From contig CM028379.1 of assembly GCA_013146195.2 (NCBI GenBank), positions 57,981,693 to 58,045,692 of the forward strand: a stretch of 64,000 nucleotides of DNA. The letters are read 5' to 3'. The stretch comes from Codonopsis lanceolata. Lineage: Eukaryota > Streptophyta > Magnoliopsida > Asterales > Campanulaceae. The notes beneath the pieces were generated by a model. It did not search any database. It worked only from the letters and a program-made list of their open reading frames with translations, and was not told where the DNA came from. This document shows positions 21,570 to 33,374 of the stretch, in pieces. The first letter of the stretch is position 1, and each line of letters begins with the position of its first letter. A program made the position numbers and the translations under genes.

Positions 21570-24280
21570 GTGCTTCAATGCCAAGAAAGAAGCTTAGGTT
21601 GCCCAATCGTCTACTGTCAAATGTAGCACAAATGTTATCAATAACTTGGGATACCTCCTGTGAGTTGGATCCTGCAACAATAAAATCATCGACATAGACG
21701 AGAATAACAAGAATAGAGGAGGATGAATGTCGAATAAAAAGTGAACTGTTGGCTTTGCTGTTGAAAAAACCGAGAGGAAGTAGGAAGTCATGTAGGCGTT
21801 GGAACCAGGCCTAGGGGGACTAATTCAAGCCATAAAGGGAACGATGGAGCTTACAGACATGATCGGGAAACTGAGTGTCATGAAACCCCGGTGGCTGAGC
21901 CATGAAAACATCTTCATTGAGAGTGCCATTGAGGAAGGCGTTCCGAACATCCAACTATGGAATCGGCCAAGTACGAGCATGAGCGATGACTAGGACTGTG
22001 CAAATTGTAGGAGGTTTGACAACTGGACTAAAAGTCTCATCGTAATCGAGACCCTCCTGTTGTGTGTAGCCTTGAGCAACGGGTCTCGCTTTGTGCCATT
22101 TGATGGTGATGTCGGCCTTTTATTTAATTTTAAACACCCATTTGCTTCCAACCACGTTCATGGAATTTGTGCAGGGCACGAGGGACCATGTGCCATTTTT
22201 ATGAAAGGCACGCATTTCATCAGCCATAGCGGTTTGCCATTGCGGGAGAGTAACAACTTCTTTGAAATTTCAAGGTTCTTTATGTGGTAAACTCACGGGA
22301 GTGGCTGTGAGGGCCTCTGGATGACTATAGACCAACTCATTTATGCTACGGAAGTTACGAGGAGGTGTAGAAGGGGGGCTGGAATATATAGACGTTGAAG
22401 AAGGAAGATCAAGGGAGTCCAAGTGAATAGGGATGGGGCTGTTGATGAAGCTGGGAGGATTATTTTGATGATGCCGAGCTGCTGGAGTGATAGGAGATGA
22501 AGAAATGTTACCAGGTGTAGAGGCTGGGCTGTTTAAAGGTGAAGTTGGAGCCAGATCATGGACTGCAGTAGCTGGGCTTGGAGGAGCAGCCATGGGACCT
22601 GAATTGGAGTCCAATTGATGTGTTTGATTTTGTCTAGGAACAAATAGGCTGCTGGAAATAGTTGGGCCGGCAGGCTGGCATGGGCCAGGAGCAGATCCTG
22701 CAGGCTGATTAGCACCAACAGAATTAATCATAAGAGACATGCTCGAAGAACTTGACCTAATCGGTTGGAAGGGGCCAGGAGCAGTATTTGCATTTTTGTT
22801 AGCCTCAAATGGAAATGAATGCTCATTAAAGAAAACATGTCGAGAAATGTAGAGTCGACTCGTAGATCGATCAAGACACCGATATCCCTTACAGATTTGA
22901 TCATACCCTAGAAAGACACAAGGAGTCGATTTGGGCATTAATTTGTGACAATTATAAGGCACAAGATGAGGAAAACATAGACATCCCAATGTTTTTAGAT
23001 ATTTATAATCAGGAGCACATTTGAGCAACTTTTGATAAGGAGAAATGTATTTGAGTTGACGTATGGGAAGTCGATTTATTAGAAACACCGTGGTAGAAAA
23101 GGCTTCAAGCCAGTACATTTGAGGAACATTTGATTGAGTGAGGAGACACAACCCCATCTCAACAATATGACGGTGTTTGCGCTCGACAACTCCATTTTGT
23201 TGTGGAGTTTACGGACACGTCACTTGGTGACGAATTCCTTGTTGAGCCAAAAACTCAGCAAACCTATTATTAATGAATTCCCCCCCCCCCCCCGCCATTC
23301 CTTTGGATTGTTTTAATAGTGTGTATGGCAGAAATTTTCCAACTTAGTTGGTTTTCTACTTCAACTTTAAATGTTGAAAAAGTAGATAGGACATCAGATT
23401 TTTGCATAAGAAGAAATAACCAAACATATCGGGAGAAATCATCCATGCATAACAGACAGATAATATTTAAAACCTGAAACCGAAGGGACTGGAGAAGGAC
23501 CCCAGACATCGAGATGAAGCATATCTAAAGGATTTAATGAATTAAAAGTGCGAGAAGGAAAAGGTAAACTACAAGACTTGCCTAAACGACAGACATTAGA
23601 TTTTGAAGACCCAGTAATTGGAATCCGAAAATTATTAACTAGAGACTCAAAAATAGGCTGAGAAGGGTGACCCAAGCGAGCATGCCATGTCTGGGATGTC
23701 GCTCGTTCACCAATGAGAGCGAGAGGATTAATAGCGGATGTTGGTTGGAAAGTTAAGTTGTAGAGACCAGCGGTGCTACTGCCGGAAAGAATAATCTGTC
23801 GCGTGCAGTGATCCTTCACACGAAAACCAGAATGATCAATTTCAAAAAAACAGTTATTATCACGAGAGAAATGACGAATAGATAATAAGTTTTTATGTAC
23901 AGAGGGCACGCATAAAACATTGCATAAATTAAAAGTGCGAGAACCATTTAAATAACTAGACTGACCAACAAAGGAGATAGGGAGATGAGACCCATTGGCG
24001 ACAACTATAGTGTCCTTACCAGGGTAGGGAGTAGATTGAGAAAATATGTCCGGAGATTGAGTCATGTAAGAAGTAGCACCGGAGTCGAGAATGAAAGAGA
24101 CCGGGGCCATGCATGATGCGGGAGGGGATGGGTTTTGGTAAGGAGAAGGCTGAGTGTAGTTGGGTAGTAGGGTGGGTGAAAGAGGGAAATGGACCATATA
24201 GACTTGGTTAAGTCTATTTGGGCAAGTGGGGGCTGGATGATCTGGGCCGTGGCAAAGCTGGCATGTGGCTATAAGGTTAG
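21570..24280 (-). pseudogene. Copia-B: 3'-truncated Copia retrotransposon
   Basis: Minus-strand order: zinc knuckle (CQLCHGPDHPAPTC) near 24250, protease (LDSGATSYMTQ) near 24090, pre-integrase (WHARLGHPS) near 23690, integrase core (HLDVWGP to FINRLP), proline/serine-rich linker (about 22790-22330) and RT up to the FFLGIE motif at about 21585, where it stops. RNase H and 3' LTR are missing. A 14-base C run at 23280-23293 shifts the integrase frame. The 5' end is cut by the LTR that begins at 24281. Several stops make it non-functional. Confidence 0.85.
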
Positions 24281-25094
24281 TGTAGCGTAAAAATAAGGAT
24301 ACATATCGAATCAAAACACCGGAGCCACACCAAATTATGAGACTTTGAGTAAGTGCCCGTCTTTGACGTTGGCAGTAAACTTACAATATACCAAAGTTGA
24401 AAGACACACTAATAAATCAATACAATATTGCCAATGAATTACCTGCAACAAGCAATATATAATAAAGCAATATAAAACGATAAATTAGTATTTGAGTATC
24501 CTCGGCTCAACGGAGCCTAACTCGAATCTGTCTAGGGCTTATAATGCCCAAGCTCAGATCCCCACTGCCTATACACAAAGTATAGCAGTCCAACCCAAGA
24601 GTTCACTACCGAAGGAGCAATGTTTCCAAGGATTTCACCCAACTATGTATACAACTCAGCCTTCCAACAAGAAATCCCAGAACCCGAAACCCCCCTCCTC
24701 ACAGAACTCTCTATCACAGTAACCTCAAACCTCACGCACACACACAGTGTATTCCCGAAGAGCACGACTCGCAACAAAGACGCAGAGAGAGAAAGAGAAA
24801 GAGATTAGCGTAACAATGGAGCAATATTGTTACCTTCTGTGATTGCATAAGCGGCAGACAAAGGGAGTATATATAGTGTGCCAAGACCAATCAATCAATC
24901 GAAGAATCCGGCCAAGGAGAAGAAGACGTGGCTGACAAAGAGCAAGGAAGGAAGGGGCTGAAGATATAAAGGGAAATCAATTGCTTCTCCCAAAATAAAC
25001 CAAATCAGCCGAAAGTCAAAAGGGAGGGAGTAAAGGTAAATGGGTTTGGGTGTTTGAAAGTTGGCTGCCCATTTGGGCCAAGCCAACACTCACA
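24281..25094 (-). repeat. Copia-C 3' LTR, inserted in Copia-B
   Basis: 814 bp, on the minus strand TGTGAGTGTTGG...CGCTACA. A polypurine tract (AAGGTGGAGAT) abuts it at 25095-25105, which makes it the 3' LTR of an element extending to the right. Same family as the solo LTR in RLK-2. The flank 24276-24280 is GTTAG, but no second LTR with that flank is present. Confidence 0.82.
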
Positions 25095-25440
25095 ATCTCC
25101 ACCTTGGAACAAGTATCGGGACCATCATATTGAACTCATGGACGTAAGTGGGGGGCATCATAGCCTATCCCGAACTTGATCCAACACAAAGAAGGAACCA
25201 AGAACATGAGACAGATTTTCACAAAGAAAAACTGTAGAAGGGACAAAACTCACTTTCCAAACACAAAGTAGGGAAAGAGGGACACGAAGCATGCATTCAA
25301 CCACCGGTATCAAAATTCAAAATTTTCAATCATGTTTGAAATTTTAACACAGGTAAGCATTTCGTATTCATATCCGCAGGATTATACTGAGATGGAATTT
25401 TTTCTAGTAAAATAGTGGAATTTTCTCTATCCCTAACAAT
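25095..25440 (-). pseudogene. Copia-C RNase H end and 3' UTR remnant
   Basis: The minus strand reads IPSQYNPADMNTKCL near 25380, like the C-terminal end of Copia RNase H, and then runs non-coding to the polypurine tract. It is cut at 25440 against Copia-D. The rest of Copia-C is missing from the window. Confidence 0.55.
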
Positions 25441-25899
25441 GTTCGCTAACAAAACAGTAATCACGAATTACATTTATGCGAACTGGAGCCTTGTACGCAG
25501 CAGAAGAATTTCGCTTGAGCTACGATCTTCGTATGCCAAGATCTACAAACCTGCAAGTCTCTCTCGTCGGATTGATATCACAGGGCACGGATATCAATAC
25601 TAGTTCACACCGCAAATCCAAGCCTCTTGATGGTTAGGCTAGAGGGAGTATTTTGGTGAGATAGATTTTAGGGAGAGAGAGGGGGCGGCCAATGTTAGGA
25701 GACGTGTTCTCCAAATTGTTGATTAGGGTTTTATCCCCTTAGTTGCCCTATTTATATTATTACAAGAAACCTATTTCTTGTAGGTTAAGTCAATCCTAAA
25801 CCCACTTGGATTAGGATACTAATTAACCAATAAATAATATAAATATTATTTCCATGTGGGCGGGACTAAATAATCGGGCCCCAAGCCTAATTACCAACA
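25441..25899 (-). repeat. Copia-D 3' LTR, end-truncated
   Basis: Starts at GTTCGCTAAC, which corresponds to position 33406 of the other LTR. The 31 outermost bases are absent and Copia-C sequence adjoins directly. Confidence 0.85.
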
Positions 25900-26980
25900 T
25901 CTCCCACTCGTACACATGGACTCACCTCTCTAACCACATCGTATCATCAAAACCCGTTAAACACTGCCTCTTCATAATGGAAGTGAAGCGTGCGACATGA
26001 CGAGAAAGATAAAGGGTGGGCGCTATACCAAATCACCATCGACCCGGCATAGAGCGTCCTCGTTAGAAAACAAAACTCGTCTATACCCCAAACCGTATAT
26101 ATACATCAATTTAAGCATCCTCAATCCCTCAAGAGCGGTGCTTAAAACTCAATATGTTTGTGTATCAAGATCAACCTTTTGAACCGTATGTTCAATATGA
26201 TCGCCATGGCATTGAAACACAAAAATAAAGATGCATATCATACTATCTTCCTTAGACACTCATATTAATCACTCTTGGTATTGCTTTCCCAATGAATGCT
26301 CCGTAGGACTGTATGTGCATAGCCCGTTGGTCGGCATGCCAAAGTAGCATCATCAACGTCCAAGTTCAAGATATAGTTCTAAGTCACATAGGGTATAATT
26401 GTGATATGGATTTGATCACTAGAACTCACACAGTGATGAAGCAGGGATCATTCAATCACTTTCTTAAGTCGCATTATAGTCACATACAGTATGAAGTGTA
26501 TGTTATGACGAAACTCCCACACGAAGCAGGCATGTCATGCTCAAACGTCATACGAACCTTAGTCTAGCCGCCCTTACGGCGTCTAACTTGAGTACTTAAG
26601 CGATCATTCTTCTAGTGACTCTCTTTTAAGATCTCACATTCGGACTTTCCTTGGGATATAAAGTCGACCTTATAAAGGTCTCATCTTGGCCGTATGCCAA
26701 GGCGATAAATGTAGCGTCATTTGCGTACCCCCTTTGTAGGTACCAAAGACTTTTACTATCTCAACTTGCTCGCCCACAAGGTGGCGACAAGGTGAACTAC
26801 CCGTGTGAGAGGGCCAATTCAATATCCACGACATCTTTTAATCAAAAATATATATGCCACATAATTTCATATCAAAATATCCAATTAACATATAAAAGGA
26901 ACAAAATGAAACTGCAATTTATTCAAACGATAATGAATAATAATCAAATGTCATCATAAGTGTTCTCAGAATAAAAGTCA
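25900..26980 (-). other. Copia-D 3' untranslated interior
   Basis: Non-coding sequence between RNase H and the 3' LTR. ORFs on the + strand here look accidental. Confidence 0.5.
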
Positions 26981-26984
26981 AATC

Positions 26985-28513
26985 CTATGAAGCCCTAGAC
27001 CCAACATATGATCCTGAAAGATCTCTCTAGCTAGAGGTTTAGTCATAGGATTCGGCTAACATGCTTCTAGTAGAAATATATTCTAGAACAACTTTTTTTG
27101 CAACCATGTCTCTAGTGAAATGATATTTGATGTTAATGTGTTTCGTCTTCCCATGGTACTTGGGATCTTTAGTGTAACCTAAATCATCTATCACAAGCAA
27201 TGACTACGGGGCGATCCACATGCGTCGTAACATCAAGATGTTGAAGAAAACTCCTCAACCACACGGCTTCTTGAACCGCGGTGAGCAAGCCATGTACTCG
27301 ACTCCATCGTAGATAGGGCGGTGCTAGTGCTTGCTACTCCAAGAGATAGCTCCACCACGAAGGAGGAAAGCGTGGCCGAAGTAGATTTATAACCATCTAC
27401 ATCTCGGCCCAATCAGCGTCGGTGAAACCTTTCAAGCTCAAATCCCCACCTTGGTAACATAGGGTTAAATTTGTGGTTCCCACCAAGTAACATGAGAACC
27501 CTCTTCATTGCCATCCGGTGTTGAGGTCGGGATTACTTTGGAATCGACTCAGCATCCCAACTGCAAAGCATAGGTCAGGTCGAGTACACACCATAGCATA
27601 CATCAAGCTTCCTACCGCATTTACATATGGAGTCGTAGACATTCTCTTCTTCTCTTCTTCATTCTTAGGGCATTGGTTTGTACTAAGGACACATCCCTTT
27701 TCCATTGGAGTGACAACGGGTTTTGCGTTAGTTATGCCAAATCGTTCGATAACTTTCTTAATGTAAGTCTCTTGAGACAAACCAAGAAATCTTTTCGAGC
27801 GATCTCTAATGACTTTACTCAAGCACATAGCTTGCTTCACCCAATCTGTCATATCAGCGCTTGACCACTCTTTAGTGGCATTTATCATCTCCATATCATT
27901 CCGGCTAGTAGGATGTCATCAACATATAATGGAGAATCAAGATCTTTTTCTTGGATCGTTTAACATACACTGTGATGGTCTTCCTCAATCATCACAAAGC
28001 CAATTGAGATTATCGCTTGGTGAAAGCGAATGTACCACTGTCTAGATGATTGTTTGAGACCATAAATGGAACGTTTGAGTTGGCACACTTTGCGCTCTTG
28101 TCCCTTGACTTCAAAACGCTCTGGTTGAGTCATATAGATCTCTTCATCTAGTTCTCCATTGAGAAATGCGGTTTTAACATCCATCGATAAAGTTCTAGAT
28201 CCATGTGTGCTACTATCGCTAGGATTAGGCGAGCAGGAGGAAAATCTCACCCGGGGAGAATGTCTCCTCATAGTCTAAACCTCTCTTTGGGTAAAGCCTT
28301 TCGCCACAAGGCGTGCCTTATGTTTGTCAATTGATCCATCGCCTTTCGCTTGACTTTGAAAACCCATTTGTTTCCAATAGTCTTGCGACCTTGCGGAAGA
28401 TCAACTAACTCCCAAACGATTCTTTTCATAGAGGAAATTTCATCTTCCATTGCGGTCATCCATTCCTTTGTTTGTAGGTAAAGAAAGTGCTTCTTTGAGC
28501 GATGTAGGCTCAC
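26985..28513 (-). pseudogene. Copia-D reverse transcriptase and RNase H, broken
   Basis: Readable pieces in order: KTIGNKWVFKVK, then MDVKTAFLNGELDEEIYMTQP and SIYGLKQSSRQW, then LGLSQETYIKKV and GSLMYAMVCTRPD, and a RNase H end with HGKTKHINIKYHFTRD near 27140. The YVDD region near 27910 is disrupted. Frames change several times. At 27270-27330 the bases differ from the usual Copia pattern in the CAG-to-CG manner seen in Copia-E, so part of the damage may be consensus error. Confidence 0.8.
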
Positions 28514-29298
28514 TAGAATTGAAAGAAGTAGTTAGGAAAGATTCCTCTTCGATCGCGAATTGACGACGAGGTATATTTCCACGTTTACTTCTTCGTTCTA
28601 GGATCGGACTCCCACTAGAATCCGTACTCCCACTTGGATGAAGATCACCTTGACTCTCATTGGCGACTTCCATAGGTTCAACCTCATGTTGTACCATAGG
28701 ATTAGGTTGAGGCAATTCCCCACCTTCGCCAAAAGATGTCATGTGTTCTTCTTCCATCTCAAAAAGTTCAAAGTCTTTCCTAACTTCACCTATCTGTGGG
28801 AAATCATTCTCAATGAAATCAACATTGCGCGACTCTGATTCAGTCATTCCTACGTCAGGTTTTCCACCGTACATAACATAACCCTTTGAGGTATCTGAAT
28901 ACCTTATGAAAACACACTTGTTTCCTCTAGGGCCTAGTTTTCCAAACTTATTGGAAGTACTATGGACATAACTGCACAACCCAAGGATGAAGATGCCCCA
29001 ATTTGGGCTTCTCACCTTTCCAAAGTTCATAAGGGGTTGTGGGAGGAACCGACTTAGAAGGCACTCGGTTAAGTATGTAGGCGGCGGTCATTAGCGCATC
29101 CCCCAAGCGAAATTGGGAGGTTGGCCTGTGCCATCATCGACCTAACCATTTCCAACAATGTTCGATTCCTTCGTTCTGCAACACCGTTTTGTTGCGGAGT
29201 TCTAGGAATTGTTAACTGTCGGCGTATTCCCTTTTTCTCACACAATTCTTTAAATTGATCAGATAAATACTCACGGCCCCAGTCAGTTCTAAAAGTTT
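28440..29298 (-). pseudogene. Copia-D integrase C-terminus and linker
   Basis: Contains LGPRGNKCVFIRYS (usual form KCVFIGY), then a long acidic and serine/proline-rich linker to the RT start. A frameshift near 29030 separates it from the upstream integrase core, whose NGVAERRN-like part can be read in pieces near 29180. Confidence 0.75.
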
Positions 29299-30750
29299 TT
29301 AAGCTTTTATCCTTTTGATTCTCAACCTCAGCGAGAAAGCACTCAAAACACTTGAGAGCTTCATCGCGGTGAGAAATAAGGTAAACATAACCATAGGTGT
29401 GTAGTCATCGATAAAAGTGAGAAAATAGGAAGCTCCGTGACGTGCCTTAACATTCATTAGTCCGCAAATGTCTGAATGGACTAACTCTAATGGATGTGTG
29501 GCTCTTTTTGCCTTACCAAAAGGCTTTCGGCAAGCTTTTCCTGCCAAACAAGATTCACACAAGGGTAGGTTGACTTTGCTGAGAGACCCCAATAGGCCTT
29601 CTCTAGCCAATCTAGTCATCCTATCTTTTCCTATATGTCCAAGTCTAGCATGCCATAACTCATAATTAGAATCATCATAAACCATGCAAGAAGAAGAATT
29701 AAGAGAAGAATTATGGGAATTCAACAAATCTAATTTAAAGAAATTATCTGACAAAGAACCATGTCCCAAAACCTCATCACCAAAACAAATATCCAAGTGA
29801 TCATTACTAAAATTAAAAAAATATCCATGTCCTAGCAATTGTACTACTGATAGCAGATTATGTCGAATTCCAGGTGCATAAAGAACTTCATGAAGAGTCA
29901 ATATGCGTCCACTTCGCAATTGAAGTTGGTATGAGCCAACTCCTTTGACTTCAACAGACGAACTGTTTCCCATGAAAATTCTTCTTGTACCAGCAGGAAC
30001 TTTTCGATAATCTACAAAACCTTCTCGATCCCTCGTCACATGTTTGGTTGAGCCTGAGTCTACAACCCACACAGGGAGAGATTCGGCTAATAAAACATGA
30101 GAGCAAACACAACTTTGCATGGAGATAGGATTAAGTGATACCTTATTGGGCTCAAGATCACAAGTCCGAGCTAAATGACCCAAGGCACCACAGTTGTAGC
30201 ACTTCTGCTTAGCAATATTCTTTTTGCCTCTACGGCGTTTAGCAATCTTGTCACTTTTGGGGGCCAAATTATGAGTCTTCTTGCCTTTAGCTTGTTTCTT
30301 GCGTTGCCCGTGTGGCTTGCGCGAACCCTCAAGGGAAACAAGAGCAAGATCACGAGTCGCAACACTTATCGCGCGATTCGATTCATGACACTCAGCCTCA
30401 AGAATAGTGATTTGATTTAGTTTTGGTAGATTATGAGCTTGCATTCCTTTAACTTGTTTCTTACGTTGCCCATATGGCATGCGTGGACCCTCAAGGGAAA
30501 CAAAAGAAAGATCACAAGTTGCAACACTCATTGTGCGATTCGTATCATAGCACTTAGCCTCAAGCTCATCTTTGCGATTTTGAGCTAGGGTAGAATTACC
30601 CAACTCTGGTCTAGCCATCACGGTATCTAAGTTCTCAAGAACCTCTTGCTCGTATAGCAAACACGTGATTTTCCTTTGCCAAACACTATAGTTTGTGTCA
30701 TTCAATTTCTCACCCTTATTAAGGTCAGCGATTACATTCTGAGAAGCCAT
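29299..30750 (-). CDS. Copia-D gag-protease-integrase ORF, 483 aa
   Basis: An open frame starting MASQNVIADLNKGEKL, a typical gag N-terminus, although the central gag domain is shortened. An internal repeat with a 54-residue period follows (about residues 63-170). Then come a basic stretch, a CCHC zinc knuckle (CYNCGALGHLARTC), protease with VDSGSTKH (Thr of the usual DSGAT region changed around the active Asp-Ser-Gly), pre-integrase WHARLGHIGKDRM, and the start of integrase with the HHCC cysteines and FLTFIDDYT. The frame is lost before the second catalytic Asp. The full polyprotein would be about three times this length. Confidence 0.85.
   Translation of the reverse strand: MASQNVIADLNKGEKLNDTNYSVWQRKITCLLYEQEVLENLDTVMARPELGNSTLAQNRKDELEAKCYDTNRTMSVATCDLSFVSLEGPRMPYGQRKKQVKGMQAHNLPKLNQITILEAECHESNRAISVATRDLALVSLEGSRKPHGQRKKQAKGKKTHNLAPKSDKIAKRRRGKKNIAKQKCYNCGALGHLARTCDLEPNKVSLNPISMQSCVCSHVLLAESLPVWVVDSGSTKHVTRDREGFVDYRKVPAGTRRIFMGNSSSVEVKGVGSYQLQLRSGRILTLHEVLYAPGIRHNLLSVVQLLGHGYFFNFSNDHLDICFGDEVLGHGSLSDNFFKLDLLNSHNSSLNSSSCMVYDDSNYELWHARLGHIGKDRMTRLAREGLLGSLSKVNLPLCESCLAGKACRKPFGKAKRATHPLELVHSDICGLMNVKARHGASYFLTFIDDYTPMVMFTLFLTAMKLSSVLSAFSLRLRIKRIKA
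30384..30562 (-). repeat. 54-codon internal duplication in Copia-D gag
   Basis: The two units each contain NR..SVAT.DL..VSLEG and GQRKKQ.KG in the same order, 162 bases apart, with roughly a fifth of positions changed. In-frame, so the reading frame is kept. Confidence 0.75.
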
Positions 30751-30933
30751 TTCACTACAATTTGTTGCAAAAATGAGACATAAGCATATATATATTTTAA
30801 TTCACTTTTGTTTCGAAAAAATCAATTACTAAATATAATCACATCATACACGTAAGGAGGGAAAATCCGCGAGGCTCGTAATCACAACCAAAGCATGCAC
30901 AACGTGAAAATATTCATAAATTGATAATTTAAG

Positions 30934-32130
30934 GGCAAAACACACCTCCGGGCCACTGTACTTACCCAAAACTTGCAATTAGGCCACTGAGACGTCAAAA
31001 TTTTCGGGATGACCTTATCTTGCAGGCTTATCTTGCACGTTAACCCATTTTTTAACGGACGTTACCTTTTGAATTTATCTTTAAGTGAAATACCCTTTTG
31101 CCCTCTCCTTCATCACTTAAACATCATTTCTTTGGAGCTACGGATGAGCGAGATCAAACCAATAGACCCAAACAAGCAATTTGAATGCTTAGATCAAACC
31201 AATAGACACCAAATCCAAAAGCGAAAATCAAACCCAAATTTGAAGGAGAAGGACGTAAATTCTCCAAAGCTTGTATGAGCCGGATGCTCATTGGGTTTGA
31301 GGCAAAAACGACTCAAGACTCGATACCCGATTAGTGCGTTGCGGCATTTCCTCCATCATCGCCGGCGGCGCCAACAACAACAACTACAAACCCGACACAT
31401 TTTCAATGTGTCTCGCAGAATCACCGTCAATGAAGCGGCTAATATCTCTTCTTTGCCCAAAACCACGATGTCGACATCAAGCGATCGGGGGCGAGTCGGC
31501 GTTGCGCGATGCGCGACTCGTTCACGAGGTGGTGAGCCAACTCAACAACTTCGGTGGAGGCGTCTTGGCGTGGGGCCGGCCACGGTGGGAAGGTGTTGGC
31601 CAGGGAGGATCAACGACTTGAAGAGCGTGGATTAGCGGGCGATGAGTAGTCGGGACGTGTTTGGACGTGTTTGGATGAAATTTGGAAGAGATGGAATCAA
31701 CGGTTTTGAGCGAGGTGAAGGTGAAGGTGCGAGAGATCTAAGGAGTACATAAGGAGTACATGAGCAATAGCTTAGCGATACTCGCCAACATCCTTCCCCT
31801 ACTCGAGAAGTTTGGGCTCACGATGCATTGAAGGGTAATTTATTGGGAGTTTGACTTTTGTGTTTGATTTTGTAATTGACTGGATCTCCTTTCACAGTTT
31901 GATTTTCTTGATTTTCTGGGTCTGATTTTCTGGGTTTGAAAATGTTGATGATGAAGACGGGGGTAAAATAGACATTTAACCTAACTTAACGTCCAAACTT
32001 AACGTCCATCCAAAAAAAGGGTTAATGTGGAAGATAAGTCTGGTACAGTGGCCATCCCGAAAATTTTGAAGTCTCAGTGGCCTAATTGCAACCTTTTTTA
32101 TAGTACAGTGGCCCGGAGGTGTGTTTTGTC
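30934..32130. mobile_element. MULE (Mutator-like, TIR type) in Copia-D leader
   Basis: The ends form long inverted repeats of well over 100 bp, starting GGCAAAACACACCTCCGGG and ending with the complement. The flanks 30925-30933 (TAATTTAAG) and 32131-32139 (TAATTTAAA) form a 9-bp TSD with one mismatch, as expected for Mutator elements. The 1.2-kb element encodes no transposase. Its middle (about 31330-31640) is GC-rich compared with the surroundings, as in Pack-MULEs carrying host DNA, but I cannot name a source gene. Confidence 0.85.
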
Positions 32131-32139
32131 TAATTTAAA

Positions 32140-33360
32140 CAAAAGAAATATGATAGAACAAATTCATCAAGTACAAATCATGTACATAAATATTTTCACT
32201 ACTGAAAATAAATTTATTGAGTCTCGTGAAGTCCCAATCGCAATTTTAGAGCCCAAAACGACTATTAAATATGCTAAAAATGACTTTAAAATAGCTTAAA
32301 ATTCACAAAGAATTTTAAAAAATTCCAAAACAGTCCCAAACAACCCTAAACAGTCACAGAATGACAAAACAGCCCCTGGAATTTATTTTTGTAATTTTTA
32401 AAAATCAGAAAACAGGTTTTTACACACTGAAAAATCAAAAACAAATATTTACATGCTGAATTGATCAAAACAGAGACCACCATTGGACTTAGAAGGCCAA
32501 AACGAGCGAGCGCATCGGCGGTTTGCGACGGAGCTCAGATTGGCCGACGCGCCTCACGCGCGCCACTGCGGCGTGTGGGCTTCAGCCCGGCGCGAGGCGG
32601 CGTCAGCGATGGCGTGGCGATGACGGGCGTCGCCACGAAAAATTTTCTCGATGTGGGTCCCCCGATGCGATGGCGGTGATGTGGCGGCGGCGTGGCGGAT
32701 CTCTACCGTCATCGATCCGGTGGTCCGATTGACGGTGGCGTGGACTGACTCAACAAGTAGCGCCTTCCACGGTGGTCCGTACTTTTTATCTCGTTGGACA
32801 AAATGGACTCAACTCAACACGTGTAGTCGAGGCCGAGAGTGGGGTTCATTGGTACTTTTTATCTCGATTTTTAACCCAAAATGGCACAAAACGTGTATCG
32901 AGAGTGGGGTTCGTTTTTGGTCGAATTTTTAACCCAAAAAATCGATTCGCGAAGGGCCAACTTCGCGAGGCCATAAAACGTTCATTTTAAGTCCAAATTA
33001 AGCATATAATTTGTCGTTGGAAAGCCCTCACGGAGTACTACAAGTACAGTCCATAAAATCACGATTTTACTGAACATAAAAAGGTCAAATCAGCACGCAA
33101 TGTTTCGGAAAAATATGTTTTCAACAAAACTTGGATTTGCGATATTTTGAAAAAATACCCAACGGAATTCAACGAGAATTTAGTATGTTGTTCGCCTCGT
33201 CGTAGGGAACTCAGACATATAAATTTTTCTCGAAAATTTTAAAGTTTTACACATAAAATAATAAAACACATTTGTTTCGTTATCGGGTAAAACTTTTAAA
33301 CAAACCCAAAAACAAGAGCATGCGATTCATGGCATAACAATACGAGCAATCAAGCAATAT
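32140..33360 (-). other. Copia-D 5' leader, with GC-rich patch
   Basis: Untranslated leader between PBS and gag, interrupted by the MULE. A GC-rich patch at about 32500-32740 has ORFs on the + strand rich in Arg and Ala, most likely a composition effect. Confidence 0.5.
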
Positions 33361-33373
33361 GGCTCTGATACCA
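33361..33373 (-). promoter_or_regulatory. Copia-D primer binding site
   Basis: The minus strand reads TGGTATCAGAGCC, complementary to the 3' end of initiator tRNA-Met, one base from the 5' LTR. Confidence 0.85.
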
Positions 33374-33374
33374 A

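Noticed and set aside
32461..32990. Arg/Ala-rich ORFs on the + strand
   Set aside because: Overlapping frames in a GC-rich leader of an antisense Copia element; a composition effect.
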